A DNA stretch of 64,000 nucleotides from Ectobius pallidus (lineage: Eukaryota > Arthropoda > Insecta > Blattodea > Ectobiidae): positions 35,964,766 through 36,028,765 of the forward strand of contig CAXKWD010000011.1 in the NCBI GenBank assembly GCA_964059195.1, written 5' to 3'. Under the pieces are notes generated by a model. The model was not told the DNA's origin and did no database searches. It was given only the letters and a program-made list of their open reading frames with translations. A program made the translations under genes and the position numbers. Below are positions 1 to 9,044 of the stretch, in pieces (position 1 is the stretch's first letter; every line of letters starts with the position of its first letter).

Positions 1-222
1 AAATAAAAAAAACACCATGTCTTCCTTCTCACTGAAATTAGTGGTATTTTACTATATTACTGCTCCATTGGTAATTTGTTATTATTTATACTAAGAATCA
101 TGTCGTTTTGCAATTCAATTCAATATCAGAAATAAAAAAGTGTATCAAAACAAACAGACTGCTTTCTTTTTCTATCCTATAGCTTTTCGTTTTGAATTAA
201 ATACATTTCAAATGGTTATTAC

Positions 223-325
223 TACAAAATTAGTAAAAATAGTAAAGGGTCATTTTTTAGGGGTCCGCAATGACAACATTAATAATTAAAGGGGTACTCG
301 AATAAAGGAAGTTTGAGAACCCCTG
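223..325 (-). mobile_element. hAT-type transposon terminal remnant
   Basis: Read on the minus strand from 325, the sequence starts CAGGGGTTCTCAAACTT and continues with a G/C-patchy stretch typical of hAT transposon termini. The CAGGGGT start and the CAAACTT block are what I recognise. No matching second end is visible; it may lie before the window start. No transposase is visible here. Confidence 0.5.
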
Positions 326-1000
326 CTGTATGTGATAAACCATTAAGTATCTTAGATTATATTCACCCTGACTGCAACTCCAATTTAAAATGCGGATATT
401 TTGAGTTAATTTGTTACTGAAAGACAAACAAGAAACTTCTCATAAATCTATCACATACCTGTGTGTTGTCTGTTCGTACGGCGGGTATATTAGACAACTT
501 ATATCATTTAAACCACACGACACGCACACGAAAGGACGTTGCGACTGGCTTACCTGAAGAGCTGAGAAGAGCACTGCTTCACTGAGAGTTGTAGTTGTTA
601 TGGAAAAGGAGAACCAGACAAGTGATATTCCTCCTCTGGTCACTCTCCCCTCTCCTCTAGTTAACCCGAGGGCCTTCGACGCCCTTCACCTTCTGATCTG
701 GAATCCGAAAAAAAAAAACTATACGTAACATTGGGTCACTGAATGGGACTTGGTTGGGTGACAGGTAGTTCCGCTCGAATTGTGCCCCCCAGACATGTGG
801 AGCGTGGCCCGGAACTTCCTTCGCCTTGAGTGGATTGAAAAATATAAGACACTATGGTTAATAAACTAAAAACATAATACCTTTCTGCTCAACTTCTTTT
901 ACTTTATTTCCTCTAATTCCTTTCGATTAGATTTAACTGTCTTCACTGGATCTTGCTTGTACGGTTAGTTACATTCAATGAGAGAAAATTGCTTCTTCAT
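326..1000. other. No supportable gene
   Basis: I see no coding pattern, RNA gene or clear repeat here. A short minus-strand open frame at 440-643 has no recognisable motif and looks like chance. A GC-richer patch at about 640-830 is unexplained. Confidence 0.5.
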
Positions 1001-1254
1001 ATGCGTAACAGTGGCGTATCCTGATCTCTGATAAAGGGCGTGCTATGCTATCGTCCTACACAGGAAATGTACTTGATTCCTAAGTTAATTGAGAATATAG
1101 ATTAACTTTAACTGAACAGTTAAAAATAGCTTACTTTATTAAAGTAGGCTTATTCTTTCTTTTAAAACATGTAGGATTTGTACTTATAAGATTTGAAGCT
1201 TTCGCGGCTTTAAGATGACATCTCGGTTTATCAGTCGTGTCAAAATTATTAGGG

Positions 1255-1293
1255 TCGAGCTTTCGGCCGTCTTAACTCTGTGGCCTTCCTCAG
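1255..1293 (-). ncRNA. Hammerhead-ribozyme-like core motif, degenerate
   Basis: On the minus strand the order is CTGAGGA, then a hairpin closed by GGCC/GGCC, then GAAA, then GCTCG. This fits the hammerhead catalytic core order (CUGANGA, helix II, GAAA). I could not identify a convincing helix I or a cleavage-site context, so activity is doubtful. Related arrangements occur at 12935-12972, in the 8.5-8.8 kb palindrome and at 58844-58875. Confidence 0.35.
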
Positions 1294-1504
1294 GAATGTG
1301 AGACTGAAAAATGTTCTGTATATTCTACATTCTTGCCTTTATGAATTGTAGAAAGACTTGTTCACTCAGGACAAGGCCGTACATTTGTCACAATTTGTAA
1401 TTTATCTTGAAAAGTTTTGGATAAAAATGTATTTATCAGAAGATCTTCCAAAATACAGCTGTGCTCTTTCATAATGTTTTCAGAATGAAATAGGCTACAT
1501 TAAC

Positions 1505-1890
1505 TAAAAATTAATTTAACAGATTTTGTAACCACTAAATAAAATAATATTTACAATATTTGCCTTGAACTTATTAAAATTGTAATATACTTAGCTACAA
1601 CACAATTGCTTGCGAAACTTCAGTAGCACGCAAACTACCGGCAAATCTCCCGCCGCGCTCAGAATAACAGTAAATAAAGTAATACTCTATTTACAATTAT
1701 TTACTATTGAAATTCTTAAAATGAAAGACTAAAAATAAATTAAACACTTTTGATAACATTAAATAAAATAATATTTACAATAATTTACTTTGGAACGTCT
1801 TAAAATCGCAATATACTTCGTTACAACTCAGCTGAGTGCGCAACTTCAGTAGCACGCAAGGCACTCAAGACACTGCGAAATCTCCACCGT
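1505..1890 (+). repeat. Imperfect direct repeat inside the hAT element
   Basis: Two copies of roughly 150 bp, about 230 bp apart, share the blocks AAATAAAATAATATTTACAA, a variant of GCAATATACTT, and AACTTCAGTAGCACGCAA. The second copy continues into sequence rich in CACTC and CGAAATCTCC. It is probably an internal duplication of the element. Confidence 0.6.
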
Positions 1891-2208
1891 GCGTAACCTC
1901 CCTTCTTCACCCCACGGTCAGGATATCACCCTTCTTCAAAACTCATAGCACACAAGTTCTAACCTCGAGGCAAGTCCACGGATAACGTACCGCTCAGAAA
2001 CTCATTCTCATTACGGAATCGTAGCACACGGGTGACAGCCTCGCAGCGGGGCCCTTGTTTTCTCATTTCAGGAATGAAAATGACACTAATTTTTCCACAA
2101 TTTACTGAAAAATTCAAATATTATGAATGAATATATTCCATCTAGAATTAGGGCGTGCGGCGCACGCATAGCACCAATAGAGTATACGCCCCTGATGCGT
2201 AATTATTA

Positions 2209-2308
2209 TGAGAATATTATAGGAGAAAAATTCCTCCGACACTGGGACTTGAACCCAAGACCTTCGGCTATTCGCGCCAATGCTCTACCAACTGAGCTAA
2301 GCCGGATG
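2209..2308 (-). mobile_element. tRNA-like SINE head
   Basis: Read on the minus strand from 2308, the sequence has an RNA polymerase III A box (TAGCTCAGTTGGTAGAGC) and a B box (GGTTCAAGTCCCAG) at tRNA spacing. It can be drawn as a cloverleaf, with GAA at the anticodon position. Base 33 is C rather than T and the acceptor stem has mismatches, so I call it a tRNA-derived repeat and not a functional tRNA gene. It is followed by a short AT-rich body ending TATAATATTCTCA. A second copy lies at 4099-4196. Confidence 0.6.
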
Positions 2309-2379
2309 CTTATGTATCTATCTATGCGTAATTTTAAATTAAAACTACTAAAACTTAAAATGATCTTAAATCATAAGTA

Positions 2380-3430
2380 AATTTCACTTTCTGATTCTTT
2401 TACAAGCAAGATTCCCTAAAGATGGTTTAATCTAACCGAAAGGCCTAGGAGAAAAAAAATGGGAAGAAAGGCATTATGTTATTATTTTTTGATCGAGCTC
2501 AACAGTAACCCAATTTCTTTTTTAAGTGTTCGGCCCGGAGGCCGGTTCTGCCCTGCGACAGATACCCACGGCCCGACCGAGGGACACTAGGCCGGAGGAT
2601 ACCGCGTAGGGTGACCAGTTCCTTTCGCGGGAAGAAACCCAATATTATTTTGAATACTATGCTTAAGAGAATCCCTACAGTTCTTTCCAAAACATTAATT
2701 CTTCAGTTCTTGGAGCTACTACTTAACTTTAGGGATTAGTGAATTATAAGCGACCCCCATTAAAGGGCTAGAAGCAACAAAAGTCAAGAAGGGCAAAGAA
2801 GGGCTAGAAGTCAAGTTTTCTTTCTTTCCTGCAGATTGTTCAGTTTGCTATCCTATATCGTGTTGAATAGTTCCACCCGCTGTGCTAATGTTATAATATG
2901 TCCTTTTTTCCGACCCAGGTGTAAAAATGGCCGTCGGCGCAGCATCAGAAGAATCCGTACTCTCTAAATTCGCCGACTCTGGGATTAGCGAACAATAAGC
3001 GACTCTCAATAGGAAAGGGATACATTGTGAAACCATTCCACAAAGTCAGCCTAGGCCTCGGGCGGTGGAGTGAGACGATGCTTTTATGTTTTGGAAAGAA
3101 CTATACATTAGATTATAACATTATATTTAAACTACTATACGCCTATGTATCCGATAATATGGACCCTCGCTCAATCGAGCCTTAGATAAACTGCGTTCTA
3201 CTGTGTGATAAAATGCCGCACCACCATCATTACCAATACTAAACATATGGGGAACTGTGTCGATGTCCTGTAACAGACTTCCAGTATAATTTATTTGCTT
3301 CGCTGCTTTTTCTGATTGTTCACGGAGACTGACCAAGGTCAATGTCCAAGCTCTTTAGGTTATTATTCATGCATGAAGAAATGTACATACCGTATTGCGA
3401 GGGTAGTTGCAATATTAATAAAGTACCCCC
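2380..3430. other. No supportable gene; GC-rich patches
   Basis: No coding pattern was recognised. The patch at 2525-2640 (CGGCCCGGAGGCCGG and following) and a segment at 2730-3060 containing two related phrases (AGGGATTAGTGAATTATAAG and GGGATTAGCGAACAATAAG) look like unrecognised repeat fragments. Confidence 0.45.
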
Positions 3431-3644
3431 CACTCAAGCCTTTAGCGTTCCAGGAGATTGAGGATCCTTCTATCTCGCACAGGGGCGGATTCAGAAATTA
3501 CTGAAGGGTGTGGTGTCGGAAAAAAAAAAGAAATGCAGAATAATGAGTTTTCACGTCATCTGGGTTATTCCTCAAAATTTCTTTAGCCACGTGGCGGTAT
3601 TAAAGCTCTCTAAACTAAAATAGATGAATTTTTACTTCTCAACT

Positions 3645-3760
3645 CAGCAATCACTCGTGGCTTAGTGGTTAAGGCTACAGGCTACAGGCTATGAAGCCAA
3701 AGACCCGTGCTCGAATTCCTCTTGATGCGTAAATTTGTAGGTTGAAAATAGGTCCCAAAT
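3645..3760 (+). mobile_element. tRNA-derived SINE-like fragment
   Basis: GTGGCTTAGTGGTTAAGGC resembles a class II tRNA A box and is followed about 40 bp later by a B-box-like GTGCTCGAATTCC. The GGCTACA motif is repeated in between. No second copy is seen in the window, so family membership is tentative. Confidence 0.4.
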
Positions 3761-4034
3761 AGGTATTTAGAGTGAATAATAAGTTAGAGAAAGGGAGAAA
3801 GAGGAAGAGATGAAGGGAGAAGAAATATTTTTTCCCCAATTTTCAACTTCTTGCTAGCTACATAACACATAACGAACCCAGCGCTCTTCAGTATACTGAT
3901 GCTAAACTAAAGTAACTGTTCCTAACCTATCATAACTTGTCACAAATCTAGTATTTAGCTGTCACTAATTACCTTGGGGATTCTTTGAAATCTGCACGCT
4001 GTATTTTCTTTTTCTAGAAACACGAAAAAGGCCA

Positions 4035-4440
4035 TATTTAAAATGGATATATGTAAGTATTCACGAACCACAGATTATTGTCTCTGTTGGACATTAAATG
4101 AGAATATTATAGGAGAAAAATTCTTCGACACTGGGACTTAAACCCAGGACCTTTGGCTATTCGCGCCAATGCTCTACCAACTGAGCTAAGCCGGAGTTCA
4201 ATTCAAAGCGCCAGATGGAACCTTCCTCCTTTGATTGAATGCCCTTAATGATCTACCTCACTAACAGACAAGTTATGTCATATGCAGTACTGTGAGGCAC
4301 ACAAATTTTTTGTGACCGGGCTCCCACTGTTATTGTACAGTTAATATTCAAGATGGATATATGTAAGTATTCATGAACCACAGATTACTGTCTCTATTGG
4401 ACATTACATGAGAATATTATAAGAGTACCGACACTGGGAC
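4035..4440 (+). repeat. 306-bp direct duplication around a tRNA-like repeat
   Basis: The segment at 4035-4130 (GGATATATGTAAGTATTCAC, then ACCACAGATTATTGTCTCT, then GGACATTAAATGAGAATATT) recurs at 4341-4436 with a few substitutions, an offset of 306 bp. A tRNA-like unit (minus strand, 4196 to 4113) lies in the first copy. The second copy breaks off inside the B-box region at about 4450. Confidence 0.65.
4099..4196 (-). mobile_element. tRNA-like SINE head, second copy
   Basis: On the minus strand this has the same A box and B box as the copy at 2209-2308. Differences include a TTTAAGTCCC variant of the B box. It starts TCCGGCTTAGCTCAGTTGG and ends with the same AT-rich tail. Confidence 0.6.
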
Positions 4441-4889
4441 TTGAACCCAGAGAGAGAACTGGGGATCGAATCATGCTTCCATCGGGAAACAAAAACATAG
4501 CAGTGTTGGCCGTCTGATTGAAAAGTGAAAACCAGCCTACTGGAACACAGGGGTACCTCATCTGGGACAAGGAAAAACTTACCAATGAATAAACCATTAC
4601 GAAGAACCACCTGAAATTTAAAATTATTAACCATGTCCTAATTGATTTATATACCCCTCCAACATTAACACCTAATGAAATTTTTTATCAATCCTAGGAT
4701 TAACTTATATTTAACTAAAACTTTTCAGAAATTTTTCTGGCAATATGCTCTACCTTCTATTCTCTCTCTCTGTCAATGTAGTTTTAAAAATTCTAAAGAA
4801 CAGTTCTGAATAGAGTTTTTTCTTGGTTCTCTTTGACTGCAATCCATGCCTCTTTTTTCTTTGAGTGTAACAAATACAAACAACAGTTA

Positions 4890-5640
4890 TTTAAATGTTG
4901 ACTTTCAGTGTGATAGGAATGTAGGCACGGCAGGTTGTGGATTCTGTAGTTGGCAGCTGAGTTTCAGCGGTCTGTTTTAGGGGCCACTGGATGTCCCTCT
5001 GACTGTATGAATTCTGGCAGAAGGTGGATTTCAGGTGATTAATTTTTATTGGCAAGCTGATGGAATTGGAATCTGCTCTGGCTCTATGGACGAAGGTTCT
5101 GAGTATTTCTAGTTCCTGTGCCAGATGGTGATGGCTGTGGGCATTGAGGTAGAGATCTGTGTGCATTGGTTTCTAGTAGACTGTGTGCTAAGGTACCGTC
5201 AGGACATCTACTGATGAGGATATTCAAAAAAGGAAGAGCACAATTTTTTTTTCCATTTCCATGGTGAAGTGGATGTTGTTGTGACGGCTGCTAAGGAACT
5301 AAAGAAATGTGTCTAGTTTTCCAGCACCTTGCTACCATTCTACGAATGTGTCATCCAAGTACTGGAAGAAGTGCTTCAGCTTCTAGACGGTCTTCTTGAG
5401 GGCTAGATGTTCAAAAGACTCCATGTAAAAGTTGGTTAAGGCTGCTCATAGTACTGCCTATCATACAGGAAATAGTTGGATGTGACAGCATGCTAAAAGA
5501 GTTCTATTCCGTTAGGTGAGAAATGTAGTTCCAGTAGAGAAAGTTTGTCCACCAATGGTACTCATGTGAATAGGATTCCATATCAAAACGGACCAGGATG
5601 TCTTGGGGGTCAAGTTTGATATTCTTGAAGATATTTACAA
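4890..5640 (-). pseudogene. Penelope-like element reverse transcriptase remnant
   Basis: The minus strand translates in broken frames to the region after the catalytic palm of a Penelope-like reverse transcriptase. In order: a piece reading DILVRFDMESYSHEY, a segment resembling FLDVLI..DGTLGH, then a longer open piece with TDLYLNAHSHHHLAQ, LRTFVHRARADSNS and FCQNSYSQRDIQ. The pattern YLNA.SHHH.AQ, HRAR and NGYS..I is, to my knowledge, typical of this class just before its GIY-YIG endonuclease. No endonuclease is seen. There are several frameshifts and stops, so the copy is dead. The Tigger remnant follows directly. Confidence 0.6.
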
Positions 5641-5677
5641 AATTAACTTAATTATGTCTATTTAAAGCTTTGAATGG

Positions 5678-6660
5678 TTGAAAAACTTTCGAGTAAGACC
5701 TAACATCAGCTTCAAAGCTGTGTGTGGGGAATCTGCAAGTGTAAATGCAGAACATATTGAAGAATGGAAAGAAAAACTATCTTCAATCATTCAGAATTAT
5801 AAAGAAAAAGGAATTTATAACACATGTGAAACTGGTTTATTTTTCCGTGCTCTTCCAGGCAAAACTCTAAGCATGCGAGGTGAAAGATGTTCTGGCTGGA
5901 AAATTTTGAAGGAACATTTGACTGCGATGCACTGTGCAAATATGGCAGGTGAAAGAAATGAAACCACTCATTATTGGAAAGGCATCGAAACCTCGTTGTT
6001 TTAAAGGAACTGACATCATGAGGTTGCCTACGGATCGAAGAGCTAATAAAAAAGCTCGGATGATTTGGGATCTCATGACTGATTGCCTAGTTTCTTTTGA
6101 CAAGAAAATGATCAAACAAAACAAGAAAGTTTTACTTTTCCTGGAAAATGCTGCCTCCCACCTGGAATTAGTCTGAAAAATGTCAAATTAGTGTTCCTAC
6201 CTCCTAACACTACTTCTGTCTGTCAGCAGCTTGACTAAGGAATCATACACGTTTTCAAGGTTCAGTACAGGCAACTGATACTAAGACATCTCATTGCACA
6301 AATGGACACTGCATCCTCTGCCACAGTTCTCACAAAATCTGACACTGTACTTGATGCAATTGGATGGATTAACTTGACTTGGAAGGCAGTAACAAGATAC
6401 ACAAATAACAACTGTTTCCTGAAAGCATGTTTTCACACTAATGGAAATGAAGTTGATGTACAAGATAATGCTACTGCAGAAGTGCAGGAACCTATTCTGA
6501 GTCTTATAAACCAGGCAGGACATGAGAACTTGAAAGAACACTGTGCATTGATTGACATCAGTGTAGGCGTTGAGGACAATTTACTGGATATAAGTGAGAT
6601 TTTGAACATGGGCGCCCTCAAATCTCAGGGAAAGGAAAAAAATGTATATAATAATTATAG
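5678..6660 (+). pseudogene. Tigger/pogo-type transposase remnant
   Basis: This is a decayed DDE transposase of the Tigger (pogo, Tc1/mariner superfamily) type, read in three pieces. The first is 5678-6004 (EWKEKLSSIIQNYKEKGIYN, ETGLFFRALPGKTLS, ERCSGWK, HCANMAGE). The second, in another frame, is 5934-6176 (IGKASKPRCFKGTD, then KKVLLFLENAASH). The third is back in the first frame from about 6177 (VKLVFLPPNTTSVCQQLD, a TAA stop, then LRHLIAQMDTASSATVL and DAIGWINLTWKAVT). The usual catalytic aspartates before ETG and NAxSH read Cys and Glu, so the protein would be inactive even without the frameshifts. The DNA-binding N terminus is missing. Confidence 0.85.
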
Positions 6661-6689
6661 TCGGGTGTTTTTCTTTTAGTACAATTATA

Positions 6690-7435
6690 AAAGTCAGTAG
6701 GGACATAAAAAGTTTGCAGAAGTTTTACCATATCAACAACATGGAAGCAGAATCCACAGTGGATGAGGAAAGCGGGGTATTATCTAATTCAAAATTGCAA
6801 AAAGTATTGTGGTGTATTTAGAGTTAAACAAATATAAAATTACTGTTAGATTGGACACCTCCCAGATGTGGAGAGATTGTTACATCCCTTCGATGTCTGT
6901 AAATAAGAGGATATTGGTTGGAAGTGAGGCAGTGAAATTTGTCGATTTGTTTGGAGGTCGCATGCCTAGCTTGGAAATGGGCAGAAACATGTATTGAATT
7001 ATCAATCCATTCCCAACTCACTGGATGAAATTTCTGTCCCAGCTGTAGCTGCAGGGGTAGTAAGTTGCACGACAGCTGATCTAGGGTTCTCCAGGTGAAA
7101 TGGATACGTTCTCGTACCAATGCTTGGCTGGCCCATCTAAAAATTCTGTGGGATTCTTGAGAATTTATGGGATGACTAATGTAAGAAAATTTAGGAATAA
7201 TGTTTTGGTCCTGACATCTTGTAAGAAATACTAAGATGGATAGGCCAACTCTCTTCTTCTGCAGCTATTCAAATTTGCGACTTCCTGTAAACGTTGGTTG
7301 ACTTGAGACTTTCCTAATGTTGAGAATATACTATTGTTTCTCGGGCTTCCAACTGGGTGAGTATGAGGATAGATTCCGACTACTTTGGGAAAGCCTCAAG
7401 TCAAAGACAACTAACTGGTTTATTTATTCTTATAA
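6690..7435. other. No supportable gene
   Basis: Frames on both strands at 6809-7120 have no motif I recognise. This may be the 3' part of the Tigger element or another decayed repeat. Confidence 0.4.
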
Positions 7436-7439
7436 TTCT

Positions 7440-7567
7440 TGTATATGACTGGAATGAAGCTATTGACTGGATTGTATGGACTGGAGTGAAACTATATGGA
7501 CTGGAATGAAACTATATGGACTGGAGTGAAACTATATGGACTGAAATGGAACTAATATGGACTGAGT
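7440..7567 (+). repeat. 21-bp minisatellite, left block
   Basis: Degenerate tandem copies of ATGGACTGGAGTGAAACTA-type units, including shorter 20-bp variants. The array resumes at 8133 after a transposon insertion. Confidence 0.8.
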
Positions 7568-8132
7568 TATGGTGACCAACTGTTGAAGGAAGGAATGAGG
7601 GACAAGACAGTAAAAAAGGGGGACAATCCACAATTTTGTGGGCAGCTACATTTTTAACTGATATATTTATATTTCCAAAGCATTGTGTTAACAGTTTCCC
7701 TCTTTTTTGACCTTCTTACTGAAGTAGTAACACAGAAAAATACATTTCACTCATTTTTATTGTAAAATTTATTTTCCAGTCTGTGGGTTGAAGACCCTTA
7801 ATCTAAATGAAAACATACAACAGTCAAATTCTAAACAAAAACGTACACAATTCAACAAATTCTAAAATAATGAAATAAATGTTGAACATTTTATAGCCTA
7901 AATGTTATCAAAAGTTTTTTTTTTTACTTGGAAAAAGACAAAATACATATTTGTGGCTCTGTGAAATACTTTCTAACATTACTTGGTCTGAATTTCAACC
8001 CTTAGTTATAACTAGATGGCAGGACAATAGCATATTCCTTCAGACAGAAAACTAAAACAATTACAGGACAAATGATGACCCGTGTGGGACATTTAAAAAA
8101 TACCTTAAAATGCAGAATGGTTGGTCACCCTA
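7568..8132. mobile_element. TA-flanked MITE inside the minisatellite
   Basis: The sequence 7570-8130 is bounded by TA on both sides and has an inverted terminal pair, TGGTGACCAAC at the left and GTTGGTCACCC at the right. The 21-bp tandem array lies on both sides, which shows an insertion rather than a boundary. No transposase frame is present. The TA duplication points to the Tc1/mariner superfamily, though the TIR is short. Confidence 0.6.
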
Positions 8133-8415
8133 ACTGGAGTGAAACTTTATGGACTGGTGTGAACTAATATGGACTGGAGTAGAGCTATATGGAATGGAGG
8201 GAAACTAATAGGAACTGGAGTGAAACTAATATGGACTATGGTCTGAAGTGAAACTATATGGACTGGAGTGAAACTAATATGGACTGGAGTGAAACTAATA
8301 TGGACTGGAGTGAAACTAATATGGACTGAAGTGAACTAATATGGACTGGAGTGAAACTAATATGGACTGGAGTGAAACTAATATGGACTGGAGTGAGGCT
8401 ACATGGGCTGGAAGT
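8133..8415 (+). repeat. 21-bp minisatellite, right block
   Basis: Tandem copies of ATGGACTGGAGTGAAACTAAT, clearest at 8255-8400 where successive 21-bp units are nearly identical. The spurious open frames here translate as repeated SLQSILV and are not genes. The array stops next to the MITE at 8422. A short further echo (GGACTGGAGTGA) appears at about 9062, beyond that MITE. Confidence 0.85.
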
Positions 8416-8444
8416 AATGTGAATTCCGGGGTGCGCGGGCAAAG

Positions 8445-8814
8445 AGAGTTAAGTCCAATAAGATGAATACGTAGGCTTCCGCGGCCGGAGTCACAATTTA
8501 AAACACTATGGCTGTCTGGGTTTAGCCGCGTCACTTTGTTAAGAACTGACGTTTCGGACATTTCTGTGATGTCCTTCCTCTGAGAGACGACGAAACTGAA
8601 CTACTAGTCTGGTGTGCTGTGTGTATTACTATCACTCCTACCCACTGACGTCTGCGGGTAGGAGTGATAGTAATACACACAGCACACCAGACTAGTAGTT
8701 CAGTTTCGTCGTCTCTCAGAGGAAGGACATCACAGAAATGTCCGAAACGTCAGTTCTTAACAAAGTGACGCGGCTAAACCCGGACAGCCATAGTGTTTTA
8801 AAGAGTTAAGTCCA
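8445..8814. mobile_element. Palindromic (fold-back) insertion with 13-bp target duplication
   Basis: The insert 8458-8801 splits MITE copy 1. It is flanked by identical AGAGTTAAGTCCA repeats (8445-8457 and 8802-8814), one of which is absent from the undisturbed MITE copy 2. It consists of a 40-bp unique left segment and two inverted arms, 8498-8643 and 8656-8801. The arms pair over 146 positions with a single mismatch (8517) around a 12-base loop. Each arm carries a hammerhead-like core. The long target duplication suggests target-primed reverse transcription, and inverted terminal repeats with hammerhead motifs are known in Penelope-like elements. Assignment to that class is an inference. 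Confidence 0.8.
8715..8755 (+). ncRNA. Hammerhead-ribozyme-like motif in palindrome arm
   Basis: The order is CAGAGGA (8717-8723), a helix-II-like hairpin GGACAT/ATGTCC (8725-8743), GAAA (8744-8747), then CGTC (8748-8751). The first block departs from the CUGANGA consensus at one position (A for U). The other arm carries the same motif on the minus strand at about 8544-8584. Confidence 0.4.
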
Positions 8815-9044
8815 CTTTCTTGTTACTGAGAATTAGAGAGACTTAACACACTATACCAGCCCAACATAGCTTTAGAGATGGATAAATCTATGAGGCACAC
8901 ATCCATAACAACCGTACAATTTTTAATATGACTTACTGGACTTAACACAAATGTAGAGAACATTTTTATCTATAACTCTACTGGACATATCTCAATTTTT
9001 TAGGATGGTGGACTTAACTCTCTTTGCCCGTGCACCCCGGAATT

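Larger units (their letters stand above)
1001..2202. mobile_element. Non-autonomous hAT element with intact 8-bp target duplication
   Basis: The element spans 1009-2194. It begins CAGTGGCGTAT and ends ATACGCCCCTG, an 11-bp inverted terminal pair with one mismatch. It is bounded on both sides by the identical octamer ATGCGTAA (1001-1008 and 2195-2202), the 8-bp target duplication expected of hAT transposons. The interior of about 1.2 kb has no transposase frame. It holds an imperfect direct repeat (about 1505-1660 and 1720-1890) and a hammerhead-like motif at 1255-1293. It is either a MITE or an element mobilised by a related transposase elsewhere. Confidence 0.8.
8422..9044. mobile_element. 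MITE with CCGGGGTGCGCGGGC termini, copy 1
   Basis: The left end at 8426 reads CCGGGGTGCGCGGGCAAAGA, and the right end (to 9040) is its reverse complement with one change. The inverted match runs through GTTAAGTCCA, about 30 bp. Both ends are flanked by AATT, which is either a 4-bp target duplication or a palindromic extension of the TIR. Without the nested insert (8458-8801) plus one 13-bp repeat, the element would be about 260 bp. That is close to copy 2 at 46670-46938, with which it is collinear and nearly identical internally. Confidence 0.85.

Noticed and set aside
2233..2308. Functional tRNA gene (GAA anticodon position)
   Set aside because: C at position 33, mismatched acceptor stem, and a second copy with the same non-tRNA tail point to a tRNA-derived repeat.
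6824..7120. 98-codon minus-strand frame as a gene
   Set aside because: No recognisable motif, overlaps a competing plus-strand frame, and follows a dead transposon.
8254..8561. Open frames with repeated SLQSILV
   Set aside because: They come from the 21-bp minisatellite, whose length is a multiple of three.
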